The position numbers and the translations under genes are program-made. Source: Pseudomonadota bacterium (GTDB taxonomy: Bacteria > Desulfobacterota > Binatia > Binatales > Binataceae). From it: 64,000 nucleotides of DNA. The notes under the pieces are model-generated. The model was given only the letters and a program-made list of their open reading frames with translations, had not been told where the DNA came from and made no database searches. The stretch is from NCBI GenBank assembly GCA_021324755.1, contig JAJPIL010000014.1, positions 186,001 through 250,000 of the forward strand, read 5' to 3'. Within the stretch, counting starts at the first letter, position 1. Each line of letters starts with the position of its first letter. Positions 27,075 to 36,676 of this stretch are shown one piece after another.

Positions 27075-28606
27075 CATTCCCATTCGATCGTCGCCGGTGG
27101 CTTCGACGTTATATCGTACACCACTCGGTTGATTCCTTTCACTTCGTTGGTGATTCTGGTCGACAGGCGAGCCAGTAGGTCTGCGTCGAGGCGAGCCCAG
27201 TCGGCCGTCATTCCGTCGACCGACTGCACGGCGCGAATCGCGATCGTGCTTTCGTAGCTTCGTTCATCCCCCATCACACCCACCGACTTGAGCGGCAGCA
27301 GTACGGCGAAGGCCTGCCACAAGCCCGGTATCAGCCCTGCGCGTCGCACTTCCTCCATCACGATCCGGTCAGCCGCGCGCAGCATCTCGACGCGCTCCTT
27401 CGTCACTTCTCCCACTATCCGGACCGCAAGCCCCGGTCCCGGAAAAGGCTCGGCTTCGACGATATCCTCAGGAAGACCAAGTATCCGGCCGACCTGGCGT
27501 ACCTCGTCCTTGAAGAGCTCTCGCAGCGGCTCGATAAGCTCGAGCCGCATCCGCTCGGGCAGGCCTCCGACGTTGTGATGGCTTTTGATGGTGGCCGAAG
27601 GACCCCTTAGCGAAACTGACTCGATGACGTCGGGATAGAGCGTGCCCTGACCCAGGAAGCGAACCCGCTCGTAACGGGCCGCCTCGCGCTCGAACACTTC
27701 GACAAAGGTATGGCCAACGATGCGTCTTTTTCGCTCCGGGTCGGTCACTCCTTTGAGACGTTCGAGAAAAAGCTCGCTCGCATCGATAATCGAAAGTTGC
27801 GGCACGATTCGTTTGCGAAAGCTTCGCTCGATCCGCTCGACGTCGCCCGCGCGCAGAAGCCCGGTGTCGACAAAGACGCATCTTAGGCGCTCTCCCACGG
27901 CCCGTGCGATCAGGGCCGCGGCCACTGCCGAGTCAACTCCGCCGGAAAGCCCCATCAGGACTTCGTCGTCGGGTCCTACCTTGGAGCGGATCTCCTCGGT
28001 CTTCAGCTCGACGAAGTCGGCAAGCTTCCAGTCGCCTTGCTCGCCGCAGACGTTGTACGCAAAGTTGCGAAGGATCTGCGCGCCCGCAACCGTGTGCGAG
28101 ACTTCGGGATGGAACTGAACGCCCCACAAGCGGCCGTCAACGCTGCGTATCGCCGCGTACGGCGAGTTGGCCGTATGGGCAATCGGTCGCAAAAGCGCTG
28201 GAATCGACTCCAGCCGGTCGCCGTGGCTCATCCAGACCGAAAGTTCGCGCGCGTTCAATCCCTCGAAAAGCCCTCCGGGCTCGTCGATCGCAAGCGTAGC
28301 CGGCCCGTACTCGCGCGCCGTGGCACGCGCGCTACGACCACCCAGATGGTGCGCGATGATGTACATCCCATAGCATATGCCCAGAACAGGACATCCCAAG
28401 TGAAGCACTTCGTCGGGAATATCGGGCGCCTCGTCTTGATACGCGCTTGCCGGGCCACCGGAAAGAATTATGCCCTTGGGTGCAAGCTCCCGTATCCGCT
28501 CAAGGCTCAAATTATAGGGATGTATCTCGCAGTACACCGCGTTTTCGCGCAAACGGCGCGCGATTAGCTGGGTATATTGGCTCCCAAAATCGAGAATTAG
28601 GATCAC
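27074..28606 (-). CDS. guaA: GMP synthase (glutamine-hydrolysing), 510 aa
   Basis: Converts XMP to GMP with ATP and glutamine. The class I glutamine amidotransferase domain occupies residues 1-190, with the nucleophile in GCPVLGICYGMY and HPEVSHT as the His/Glu pair. The ATP pyrophosphatase domain carries the P-loop LSGGVDSAVAAALI (about 222-236). The C-terminal dimerisation part ends KPPATIEWE, the family's standard terminus. The start is GTG 28606 (VILDFGSQYTQ). It is translationally coupled to gltX downstream. Confidence 0.97.
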   Translation of the reverse strand: MILILDFGSQYTQLIARRLRENAVYCEIHPYNLSLERIRELAPKGIILSGGPASAYQDEAPDIPDEVLHLGCPVLGICYGMYIIAHHLGGRSARATAREYGPATLAIDEPGGLFEGLNARELSVWMSHGDRLESIPALLRPIAHTANSPYAAIRSVDGRLWGVQFHPEVSHTVAGAQILRNFAYNVCGEQGDWKLADFVELKTEEIRSKVGPDDEVLMGLSGGVDSAVAAALIARAVGERLRCVFVDTGLLRAGDVERIERSFRKRIVPQLSIIDASELFLERLKGVTDPERKRRIVGHTFVEVFEREAARYERVRFLGQGTLYPDVIESVSLRGPSATIKSHHNVGGLPERMRLELIEPLRELFKDEVRQVGRILGLPEDIVEAEPFPGPGLAVRIVGEVTKERVEMLRAADRIVMEEVRRAGLIPGLWQAFAVLLPLKSVGVMGDERSYESTIAIRAVQSVDGMTADWARLDADLLARLSTRITNEVKGINRVVYDITSKPPATIEWE

Positions 28607-28723
28607 GATGCGACCACTATACCCGACCGTCTTCGATAGGACTAACGGAGGCTAAACCTCGGACGTCATGTTCGGCTCAGCGACCGGCCCCTGACCCTGG
28701 TCCGGCGCGCTTTATCAGTGGGT

Positions 28724-30142
28724 TTAGCCAACTGTCTCTGCATGCTCGACATCGTTCGCCTTGGTCGCGCGACGGCCCGAGGGGGCTTTGCGTAGCTCGA
28801 TTTTGAGCGGGGTTCCGACCAAGCCCAGAGCCTGACGGAAGCGCGACTCGAGAAACCGAAGGTAGTGCGTTGGAATGTCGCGTTCGATGTTCGTAAAGAA
28901 GACTAATCGAGGAGGTGCGCTGGCGGTTTGAGTCACGTACATAAGCTTTAGCTTTTTGCCGGAGACCGTGGGCGGCTCGAACTCGGCAACAAGCGAGGCC
29001 AGAATCCGGTTAAGGTGGGAGGTTTTGAAGCTCGCGCGAAAGTCTTCGCCTACCTCTAGCGCTCGCTCCAGGATTTGTCCCACTCCGTCGCCGGTGAGCG
29101 CCGAGCAGAAAACTGCCGGCGCGTAATCCAGGAACGGGTAGCGTTCCTCGATGTCGCGCTTAAAGGCCGAAGCGACCTGCCCGCGGGCCGACGCCAGATC
29201 CCACTTGTTGACGATCAACACCAAAGCCCGTTCGTGCTTGTCGACTAGCCGAGCCAGCCGCGCATCCTGATCGGTGATACCTTCGGTCGCGTCGATCACG
29301 AGCCCCAGCACTTCGGCGCGCCGCATCGTGGCCAACGCGCGCGCCACAGTGCGGTTTTCAAGTTCGCCCTCGACGCGGCTGCGCCGCCTAACGCCACCCG
29401 TATCGATCAGCAGAAGGCGCCGTCCGGCGAATTCCAGCTCGACGTCAACCGGGTCGCGAGTGGTGCCTGCTGTGGCGTCCACCGTGGAGCGCTCGAACCC
29501 GACAAGTCGGTTGAGCAACGACGATTTGCCGACGTTGGGGCGTCCGATAAGCGCAAAGCGGAGGTCGCTAGCAGCTACTTGGGTATCAGAAGCAGGCGGC
29601 AACGAGGCTGCGACGTTTTCGAGCAACTCACCGACCCCATGACCGTGCGCTGCGGAGATAGCGAATAGCCTTTCCACGCCTAGCGCGTGAAACTCGCTTG
29701 CTAGAAGGTTCATACCAGGCCGGTCAAGCTTGTTGACCGCAACAAATAGCGGACGCCCTAGCAGGCGAAGCTGCTCCCATCCGTGCAGATCGAGTGGGTT
29801 AAGTCCCTCTCTGCCATCGACGACAAAAATAATTGCGTTTGCAAGACGCGCAGCAGAAAGCGTTCGCTCGGCGAGCTTGTTGCCCAAGGAGTCGTCGCTC
29901 AACGGGTCGAGGCCTCCGCTGTCGACGATCACGAATTCTCGGTCCGCCACGCTTACGCGAGCGAGGTTAAGGTCGCGCGTCGCCCCGGGAATCGGGCTGA
30001 CGATCGATCGCTGGGCACCCACGATTCGGTTAAAAAGGCTCGACTTTCCGACATTAGGCCGCCCGCAAATCAAGACCAACGGCAGCCCATGGAGCGCCTC
30101 CTTAAGACGTTCCAAGCTGTTAGAGTCCTGCCTTGAAGCCAT
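28724..30142 (-). CDS. der: Ribosome-assembly GTPase Der (EngA), 472 aa
   Basis: Tandem-G-domain GTPase needed for 50S subunit maturation. Both P-loops are present, GRPNVGKSSLFNRIVG at about residue 24 and GRPNVGKSSLLNRLVG about 180 residues later. Each has its own DxxG (DSGGLDPLS and DTGGVRRRS) and NKxD (NKLDRPG and NKWDLAS). A KH-like domain follows (RNILASLVAEF region, YVTQTASAPPRLVFF). ATG 30142 or the GTG one codon earlier can start it. It lies about 270 bp after era on the same strand. Confidence 0.97.
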   Translation of the reverse strand: MASRQDSNSLERLKEALHGLPLVLICGRPNVGKSSLFNRIVGAQRSIVSPIPGATRDLNLARVSVADREFVIVDSGGLDPLSDDSLGNKLAERTLSAARLANAIIFVVDGREGLNPLDLHGWEQLRLLGRPLFVAVNKLDRPGMNLLASEFHALGVERLFAISAAHGHGVGELLENVAASLPPASDTQVAASDLRFALIGRPNVGKSSLLNRLVGFERSTVDATAGTTRDPVDVELEFAGRRLLLIDTGGVRRRSRVEGELENRTVARALATMRRAEVLGLVIDATEGITDQDARLARLVDKHERALVLIVNKWDLASARGQVASAFKRDIEERYPFLDYAPAVFCSALTGDGVGQILERALEVGEDFRASFKTSHLNRILASLVAEFEPPTVSGKKLKLMYVTQTASAPPRLVFFTNIERDIPTHYLRFLESRFRQALGLVGTPLKIELRKAPSGRRATKANDVEHAETVG

Positions 30143-30173
30143 CACATGCCAAAAACAAGAATGCTACTGCCTT

Positions 30174-30212
30174 AGCACCTAGCACCTGAAACAGGTGGTC
30201 GGATGACAGGTG
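30174..30212. repeat. Hairpin/tandem element between era and der
   Basis: The tandem heptamer AGCACCT (30174-30180, 30181-30187) runs into a perfect hairpin CACCTG-AAA-CAGGTG (30183-30197). A second CAGGTGCC copy follows at 30207, so alternative stems can form. The element resembles dispersed palindromic repeats that accompany REP-type transposases, but only one copy is in the window. It has no U-tract, so an intrinsic terminator is unlikely. Confidence 0.4.
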
Positions 30213-30418
30213 CCAGAGAGGTAAAGACATTAGGTCTCTTTCTTTTGATTCTACCTTAAAGCGCGCGAGATCTTAACCTGCACGCTTTCCGTGCACCCGT
30301 CGCTCGAGTTTTGTTGTAGCGCTGCAGGTTAGGCGATGCGGCGGCCGCCATGCCAAAGCAGGGGCGGGCACTTTTTCTAGACCTGTACAGCGCCAGTAGG
30401 AAAAGCGCGGCAGAAAGC

Positions 30419-31321
30419 CTAGATCGCAAGTTCGCTTACTTTGCGTGGATCTTTGGTCCAGTTCTTTTCTACTTTGACGAGCAGGCTTAGGAAAACTTTC
30501 CGGTTGAACAGGAGCTCAAGCTCTTCTCGCGCGCTTTGACCGATTTGTTTTAGCCGCTGGCCGCCAGCGCCGATAACGATACCTTTTTGCGACTCTCGTT
30601 CGACGATCACTACAGCGCTGATTCTGAGGAGGTTTTTGTCCTGGTCGAGGGTAAATTCTTCGATTTTAACCGCAGTCGAGAAGGGAACTTCCTCGTGCAG
30701 GGTGAGAAAGAGTTTCTCTCGGATAATTTCCTCGGCCAGCATCCGCTCGGTCTGGTCCGTGTACACGTCGGGAGGCATCAGAGGAGGCCGAAATGGAAGA
30801 AACTGCTTGATCACGTCGAGCAGACGGCTTAAGTTTTCGCCGGTCAGCGCGCTTATTGGCACGAGCTCCGCCTCTGGAATGACTTGAGCGCATTCTTCGA
30901 GCTGGGGCAGAAAGCTTGCGCGTTTTACGCGGTCGATTTTGTTGATGGCGACGATTTTAGGGATCTTGTAGGCGCGCAACTCGTTCAGAAATGTCTTGTC
31001 TTGCGCGCTCAACGAGGGGCCAGCCTCGATCATCCCGACCACGACGTCCGCCTCGGCCATGCAGCGGCGGGCAAGAGCGGTCATGCGCTGGTTGAGAAGA
31101 CCGCGCGGCAGATGAAGGCCGGGCATGTCGACAAAAACGAACTGCGCGTCAGGTTCGTTGCGTACTCCCATTATGCGCCGGCGCGTCGTCTGCGGACGCG
31201 GGCTTACGATCGTTATTTTGCGCCCAACGAGCTGGTTCAGCAGCGTCGACTTGCCGACGTTGGTCGGTCCGCCCAGGGCGACAAGACCACATCGAAACGA
31301 TTCAGGTGCCAGATCGCTCAT
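30419..31321 (-). CDS. era: GTPase Era, 300 aa
   Basis: GTPase that binds 16S rRNA 3' end and helps 30S assembly. The G1 motif is GPTNVGKSTLLNQLVG (about residue 18), G3 is DMPGLHLPRG, G4 is NKIDRV. The C-terminal KH domain contains the GxxG-type GAGGQRLKQIG. The ATG lies within the last codons of rnc (20-bp overlap), so rnc and era are translationally coupled, an arrangement common in bacteria. Length is normal. Confidence 0.97.
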   Translation of the reverse strand: MSDLAPESFRCGLVALGGPTNVGKSTLLNQLVGRKITIVSPRPQTTRRRIMGVRNEPDAQFVFVDMPGLHLPRGLLNQRMTALARRCMAEADVVVGMIEAGPSLSAQDKTFLNELRAYKIPKIVAINKIDRVKRASFLPQLEECAQVIPEAELVPISALTGENLSRLLDVIKQFLPFRPPLMPPDVYTDQTERMLAEEIIREKLFLTLHEEVPFSTAVKIEEFTLDQDKNLLRISAVVIVERESQKGIVIGAGGQRLKQIGQSAREELELLFNRKVFLSLLVKVEKNWTKDPRKVSELAI

Positions 31322-32063
31322 GATGTTGGCCAGCTAACAGTTCGAGCGCGCGACGGGCTGCGGCTTGCTCGCTTTGCTTTTTGCTCGAGCCTTCGCCCAA
31401 GCCGAACTCTCGATTGCCGATTAAGACGCGGCTGGTAAACCGCTTGGCATGCTCGGGCCCCGTCTCGCTCATCAGTTCGTAGACCGGATGGGTTCCAAAG
31501 TAGCGATAGGCGGCCTCCTGAAGCTCGGTTTTGTAGTCACGCTGAGCGCTCGCGCTTTCGGGCTCGGACTCAAAAAGCGTTTCGATTACGCGGCGCGCGG
31601 TTTCAAAACCGCTCTCGAGGTAGATCGCTCCGATTAGGGCCTCGAATGCGCCAGCCAAAATCGAGGGCTTTTGCCGCCCGCCACTGTGCTCTTCGCCTTT
31701 TCCAAGTCGCAGGCCACGGTCGATTCCCAAGGCGCGTGCCTTGTCGGCAAGTGTGGTGGTGTTGACGATCGACGCGCGGAGCTTGGAGAGAGTTCCTTCG
31801 CGCGCTTGCGGAAAGCGCCGCATCAGAAAGTCAGCGATCACAAGGTCGAGCACCGCGTCGCCTAAAAACTCAAGCCTTTCATAATCGGCGCCTGACGAGA
31901 TAGCTGCGCTACGATGAGTCAGGGCTGTGCGAAGCAACTCACGGTCGGCGAACCGATAGCCGAGCGCCGCCTCTATGCCACAAAGTGCCGAACTCGAACC
32001 ATCCGAAGCGCGAGAAGCAGGCGGGCGGGCGGCTAGCCTAAACCAGCGTTCCAGCCAGGCCAT
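31302..32063 (-). CDS. rnc: Ribonuclease III, 253 aa
   Basis: Double-strand-specific endoribonuclease that processes rRNA precursors and mRNAs. The signature ERLEFLGDAVLDLVIADFL contains the metal-binding Glu and Asp. A second acidic pair is found in AFEALIGAIYLESGF. The dsRNA-binding domain covers the last 75 residues (DYKTELQEAAY ... KKQSEQAAARRAL). The frame opens further upstream to 32195, but that part lies inside mtaB and looks like shadow; ATG 32063 gives the family length and a 26-bp overlap with the mtaB end. It is coupled to era downstream. Confidence 0.94.
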   Translation of the reverse strand: MAWLERWFRLAARPPASRASDGSSSALCGIEAALGYRFADRELLRTALTHRSAAISSGADYERLEFLGDAVLDLVIADFLMRRFPQAREGTLSKLRASIVNTTTLADKARALGIDRGLRLGKGEEHSGGRQKPSILAGAFEALIGAIYLESGFETARRVIETLFESEPESASAQRDYKTELQEAAYRYFGTHPVYELMSETGPEHAKRFTSRVLIGNREFGLGEGSSKKQSEQAAARRALELLAGQHHERSGT

Positions 32064-33339
32064 CGCCGAGTAAACCCGCTGCCCGAACCTCGACCTCTTG
32101 GTTTCTGAGGTAGTCTGGCGCTTTGACCAAGACGCGGATGTAGTTTCGCGTGTACCCTTTGAGCCGTCCGCTTTGCGAGTCGTAAGTCTCTTCAAGGAGC
32201 ACTCTCAAGCGAGCGCCGACAAAGCGGGAAACAAACCGTCGCCGCTTCTGTTCTCCCAGCGCGCGTATAATCTTGGCGCGCCGCTTTATCTCGCCTTGCT
32301 CGACCTTAGCGCTCAGTTTGGCTGCCGTCGTGCCTGATCTTATCGAATAGGGGAAAACATGGAAATAGCCGAGGGGAAGGTCCGACAGAAACTGGACCGT
32401 TTGCTCGAAATCGTCGGTGCTCTCGCCAGGGAAGCCCACGATAATATCGGTACCGATGCACGCCTGCGGCATCTTTTGAACGATCTTCAGAACGAGCTCG
32501 CGATAAAAAGCGCTCAAATAAGGCCGGCGCATGCGCCGAAGGATCGTATCGCTGCCCGATTGCAGCGGCAGATGGAAATGCGGGCAGAAACGGTCGTCGG
32601 CAGCCATCAACTCGATTATCTCATCGCTCAGCTCGTCTGGCTCGAGCGAGCTAATCCGAACACGCGGGATCGCGCTGCGCTCGGCTATCATCTCGAGCAG
32701 CTGGGCTAATGACGCGGGCGGGTCGAGGTCGCGTCCATAGCTGCCAAGTTGGGTGCCGCAGAGAACGACCTCCTTTACGCTTTGCTGGTGGAGCTCGTCG
32801 AGTGCTTCGAGTACCCGACGGGGCGGTGTCGAACGCGAGCGCCCGCGCGAGAAAGGCACGATACAGAACGAGCAAAAGCGATCACATCCTTCTTGCACTT
32901 TAAGAAAAGCGCGCGTCTGACCCACCATCGTCACGCCCGGCGAATCGAGCGCTATGCCCTTCTGCTTGCGCAGGTTCACCACCGTAACCCGCTCCGCTGC
33001 GCTATCCTGTCCCAACGCTGCGCGAATCAACTCTTCTGGCATCCCCAGCCCGATCACTCGGTCGACGGCATCGCTGGCGGCCAGCATCTGCGGCCTTGCC
33101 TGGGCCAGACAACCGGTCACGATCACTTTGGCCGAAGGGTTTAAGCGCCGCGCTCGTCGCGCCAGACGTAGGCTTTCGGCATCGGCGCGGTCGGTAACCG
33201 CGCAGGTATTTACGATGTACACCTCGGCAGGCTCGTCGAACTCGACTCGGCGCATGCCTGAGCTCAGCAAACGGCTTTCGATAACCGCCGAGTCGTACTG
33301 ATTGACTTTGCATCCGAGCGTCGCAATAGCGAAACGCAC
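32038..33339 (-). CDS. mtaB: tRNA t6A37 methylthiotransferase MtaB, 433 aa
   Basis: Radical-SAM methylthiotransferase that adds a methylthio group to t6A37 of ANN-decoding tRNAs. The N-terminal UPF0004 domain has conserved cysteines in TLGCKVNQYDS, VNTCAVTDRA and VTGCLAQ (auxiliary 4Fe-4S). The SAM cluster motif CxxxCxxC reads CDRFCSFC. A TRAM-like C-terminal domain is present. The ATLGCKVN start identifies MtaB rather than MiaB or RimO. The start is GTG 33339. It sits 6 bp after mnmA in a tRNA-modification run with the cysteine desulfurase. Confidence 0.95.
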   Translation of the reverse strand: MRFAIATLGCKVNQYDSAVIESRLLSSGMRRVEFDEPAEVYIVNTCAVTDRADAESLRLARRARRLNPSAKVIVTGCLAQARPQMLAASDAVDRVIGLGMPEELIRAALGQDSAAERVTVVNLRKQKGIALDSPGVTMVGQTRAFLKVQEGCDRFCSFCIVPFSRGRSRSTPPRRVLEALDELHQQSVKEVVLCGTQLGSYGRDLDPPASLAQLLEMIAERSAIPRVRISSLEPDELSDEIIELMAADDRFCPHFHLPLQSGSDTILRRMRRPYLSAFYRELVLKIVQKMPQACIGTDIIVGFPGESTDDFEQTVQFLSDLPLGYFHVFPYSIRSGTTAAKLSAKVEQGEIKRRAKIIRALGEQKRRRFVSRFVGARLRVLLEETYDSQSGRLKGYTRNYIRVLVKAPDYLRNQEVEVRAAGLLGDGLAGTLV

Positions 33340-33345
33340 GATCGT

Positions 33346-34443
33346 CTACTCCCTGAGCGGGGTCTCGATTATTCCACCGCCCACGACCTCATCGTTCTGA
33401 TAAAAGACACACGCCTGCCCTGGGGTGACTGCGGTGCAAGCTTCGAAAAAACGCACGATTGCGCGCTCGCGACCAAGCAGTTCGACGGTTGCTGAGAGGG
33501 CGGGGTGACGGTAGCGAATTTTAACCTTGAAGGTTCGTGGCGACGGCCAGGGGTCGAAAGCGCCCGTGAGGCTCACGTTGCAGGCCGTAAATCCCCGGTC
33601 CGCAAGCTGTTCGCGCCGCGCGACTACGACGTCGCCGCTCTCGGGCCTGATTTCGCGCACGTAGACAGGCTCGCCCGCCGCGACACCTAGGCCGCGCCGC
33701 TGACCCACGGTGAAACGATGGATCCCGCTGTGGGTACCGAGAACAGTACCGCTCGAGTCGACGATGCGCCCGGGCTTTATCTCGTGCGGAGCGGCGCGTC
33801 GGGCGACGAATTCGTCGTACGTCGTGCCGACAACAAAGCAGATCTGCTGGCTTTCGGGCTTGTCAGCGTTGACGAGTCCGAGGGCTCTTGCCTTTCGACG
33901 TACCTCATCCTTGGTCCATTCTCCGAGCGGGAAGAGAATTCGGCAAAGCTGCTCTTGCTTTAGCATGAACAAGAAATACGATTGGTCCTTTTGCGCGTCT
34001 CGCGCGCACATCAGATGGTAGCGGCCGGCGTGGTCGCGCACGATACGCGCGTAATGGCCGGTGGCGACGTAGTTTGCCTCGAGCGCTCGGGCCCGGCTTA
34101 GAAGCTCGTCGAACTTAATGAACTGGTTGCAAGCGACGCAGGGATTGGGCGTACGACCAGCAAGGTAGGAACGCACGAAGGGCGTCACCACGTTTGCGTC
34201 GAACTCGGCGCGCATGTCGATCACGTAGAAAGGGAAGTCCATCAGTTCGGCCACTCTGCGCGCATCTTCGAAGTCCTCGTACGAGCAACATCGCTTGTGA
34301 CTCGCCGCGCCATTGCTATGGACGTCGCTCGCCACAAGGCGCATCGCCAGGCCGATCACGTCATATCCGCTTTCGCGTAAAAGTGCGGCGGCCACCGAAC
34401 TGTCGACGCCGCCCGACATTGCCACTACCACGCGCTCGTTCAC
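33346..34443 (-). CDS. mnmA: tRNA 2-thiouridylase MnmA, 365 aa
   Basis: Adds sulfur to C2 of U34 in tRNA-Lys, Glu and Gln. The PP-loop is AMSGGVDSSVAAALL, followed by the catalytic Cys in NPCVACNQFIKF and the second Cys in SQQICFVVG. The C-terminal beta-barrel contains FTVGQRRGLG. The frame is open 11 codons further upstream, but GTG 34443 gives the standard start VVVAMSGGVDSS and a GTGA overlap with the desulfurase stop. This links the sulfur donor directly to the thiolase. Confidence 0.96.
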   Translation of the reverse strand: MNERVVVAMSGGVDSSVAAALLRESGYDVIGLAMRLVASDVHSNGAASHKRCCSYEDFEDARRVAELMDFPFYVIDMRAEFDANVVTPFVRSYLAGRTPNPCVACNQFIKFDELLSRARALEANYVATGHYARIVRDHAGRYHLMCARDAQKDQSYFLFMLKQEQLCRILFPLGEWTKDEVRRKARALGLVNADKPESQQICFVVGTTYDEFVARRAAPHEIKPGRIVDSSGTVLGTHSGIHRFTVGQRRGLGVAAGEPVYVREIRPESGDVVVARREQLADRGFTACNVSLTGAFDPWPSPRTFKVKIRYRHPALSATVELLGRERAIVRFFEACTAVTPGQACVFYQNDEVVGGGIIETPLRE

Positions 34444-35603
34444 TGCCAAGCTCCGCTGTGACTTGTATCGACGCAAGCAAGTCGACGCCAGACGTGGACG
34501 ATGATACGGGCGGCCTGGTCAACCTGCTCGACAGTGAGCTGCGGCCCCAAGCTCAAGCGCAGGGAGCTTAGCGCCTCGCTTTCGCTGCGCCCCATGGCCA
34601 GCAAGACGTGGGAGGGCTCGATCGAGCCAGCGGCGCAGGCCGAACCCATCGATACACGTACTCCCTCCAGGTCGAGCGCAAGCAGCATCGTCTCGCCGCG
34701 CACGCCGGGAAAGACGCAGTTGAGCGTGTTGGGAATGCGCCCGAAAAGGGGACCGTTGAGCTTAATTCCCGGCACGGAATTCCAAAGGCGTGAGCGCAGC
34801 CGCTCAGCGAGAAAGGTCACGTAGTTTATCTCGTTAGTCAGATTTTTGGCCAGCACTTCTGCCGCCACGCCCATGCTCAAGGCTCCGGGCAAGTTCTGCG
34901 TTCCAGGTCGTATGCCGCGTTCCTGCGGCCCGCCGAACATCAGCGGACAAAGCCGCCGCTCGTCGCGCACATAAAGCGCGCCGATTCCAGCCAAAGCCCC
35001 TATCTTGTGACCGCTTAGCGTCATTAGGTCGCACTCCAAACGCTTGACGCTGAGCCTCATCCTGCCCAGAGCCTGCGCCGCGTCAATGTGCATCAGAGCG
35101 CCGACCTCACGCGCGGCCGCCGCAAGCGGCGCCAAGTCCTGTATTACGCCCGTTTCAGAATTTGCCAAAGCCATGGTTACGAGCGCCGTGTTTTCGTCGA
35201 GCGCCGCGATCGCCTGTTCGATATCGATTCGGCCGTCGTGATCAGGCGCAAGCCATTTCACGTTAAATCCTTCGCGCTCGGCTGCTTTTAGTGGGTTGAT
35301 AATCGAGGAGTGCTCGATAAGCGAGCTTATCACCTTGCGGCGGCCCGCCTGCGCGCGCAACGCGCCGAATATCGCAAGGTTATTTGCTTCGGTACCGCCA
35401 CTGGTAAAGACGACGTTTTTTGCTGCGGCCTCGATAAGTGCGCCCACCTGCCCGCGAGCCTGCTCCAGGATGCGCCTTGCGCGCTGGCCCGAACGATGGA
35501 CCGAAGACGGATTCGCCCCTTCCCCGGAAAGAAAGTTCATTAGCGCCTCGCGCACCTCGGGGCGAAGCGGCGCTCCCGCGTTATAGTCGAGGTAAATTTC
35601 CAT
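34440..35603 (-). CDS. nifS: Cysteine desulfurase (NifS/IscS family), 387 aa
   Basis: PLP enzyme that removes sulfur from cysteine as a protein persulfide. Seen are the N-terminal YLDYNAGAP, the PLP lysine in TLSGHKIGALAGIGALY and the persulfide cysteine in MGSACAAGSIEPSH. The short active-site loop suggests class I (NifS/IscS). No iscU, iscA or iscR follows. It instead overlaps mnmA by four bases, so its main customer may be tRNA thiolation. Supply to Fe-S assembly is also possible. iscS is an equally good name. Confidence 0.93.
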   Translation of the reverse strand: MEIYLDYNAGAPLRPEVREALMNFLSGEGANPSSVHRSGQRARRILEQARGQVGALIEAAAKNVVFTSGGTEANNLAIFGALRAQAGRRKVISSLIEHSSIINPLKAAEREGFNVKWLAPDHDGRIDIEQAIAALDENTALVTMALANSETGVIQDLAPLAAAAREVGALMHIDAAQALGRMRLSVKRLECDLMTLSGHKIGALAGIGALYVRDERRLCPLMFGGPQERGIRPGTQNLPGALSMGVAAEVLAKNLTNEINYVTFLAERLRSRLWNSVPGIKLNGPLFGRIPNTLNCVFPGVRGETMLLALDLEGVRVSMGSACAAGSIEPSHVLLAMGRSESEALSSLRLSLGPQLTVEQVDQAARIIVHVWRRLACVDTSHSGAWQ

Positions 35604-35833
35604 CGCCTTAAGCTTCTATGACAAATTGCAACCAGAACTCCGATAACCGCGTCAACCCAGCAACTGACGCCCGGTCGCCACAAGCTTGGGCCGAGCGCTT
35701 GACAAGTCGCTCGGTTCGACTTCCTGTGCCGATAGCTCTTCTGATGCTTACCGCTAGTGAATCGAACTTGGTCAGTCTCAGCGGCTTTGGCTCGGGGATA
35801 AACTTGGCAAGTCAGAGAGGAGCTGGCGCGTTA

Positions 35834-36550
35834 TCAATGCTTTATTCTTGCCGAATCATCGGTGGGAAATGCCTGAGCGAGAAGTTTTTCTTCTAGGCAG
35901 TTTTGCCGCTCTTCGATCTCCGCTAGCTGGCGCGAGATTTCGTCCACTTTGGCCGACAAAGCGTTCAACGCGCGCGCCACAGGGTCCGGAAGATGGGCGT
36001 GGTCGAGCTGACTTGCCGCGCGTCTGTAGGCCTCGCCCTCGACGATTTTGCCCGGAATTCCGACGATCGTCGAATATGGCGGCGCCGAGGATACAACTAC
36101 CGCACCCGCGCCGATCCGGCTGCCGCGACCGATCGTAACAGGGCCAATTACAGTGGCGCCCGCGCTTATCATCACGTTGTCTTCGATCGTGGGATGGCGC
36201 TTGCCCTTGGTAAGGCTCGTCCCGCCGAGCGTGACGCCTTGGTAGATCAGCACGTCGTCACCGATTTCGGTCGTCTCTCCGATCACCACCCCCATCCCAT
36301 GGTCAATAAACAGCCGGCGCCCTATTTTGGCTCCTGGATGGATTTCCACGCCTGTAAGGAAACGAGCAAACTCGCTCAGCAGCCGCGCCAGCAGCTTCAA
36401 GTTATGTTCCCACAGCCAGTGGGCGATGCGGTAAAACCAGACCGCATGCACTCCTGGGTAAGCCAGGAAGATTTCGAGCTTGCTGCGCGCGGCTGGGTCG
36501 CGCTCGTAAGCTGCTTGAAGATCTTCGCGAATGCGGCTCAGTAAACCCAT
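35834..36550 (-). CDS. cysE: Serine O-acetyltransferase, 238 aa
   Basis: First step of cysteine synthesis: serine plus acetyl-CoA to O-acetylserine. An N-terminal helical part ([33 protein letters not shown]) precedes the left-handed beta-helix with hexapeptide repeats. It includes [24 protein letters not shown] with the catalytic His, and [20 protein letters not shown]. The C-terminal 60 residues form a charged helix, possibly coiled coil, of the type found in the shorter EpsC-like enzymes. It lies upstream of the desulfurase on the same strand (230-bp gap), placing cysteine supply beside cysteine use. Confidence 0.95.
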   Translation of the reverse strand: MGLLSRIREDLQAAYERDPAARSKLEIFLAYPGVHAVWFYRIAHWLWEHNLKLLARLLSEFARFLTGVEIHPGAKIGRRLFIDHGMGVVIGETTEIGDDVLIYQGVTLGGTSLTKGKRHPTIEDNVMISAGATVIGPVTIGRGSRIGAGAVVVSSAPPYSTIVGIPGKIVEGEAYRRAASQLDHAHLPDPVARALNALSAKVDEISRQLAEIEERQNCLEEKLLAQAFPTDDSARIKH

Positions 36551-36676
36551 CGATCACCGGCGTTTGTCAGGTCGGTCACCGTTTACCTAAGCTTATCATA
36601 ATTCGGCGAGGCACGCCGACTACCTGTTTGCCCAAGCGTGTGTCTCCACGCGCAGGTGGTCTGTGCTATGCGCAGA

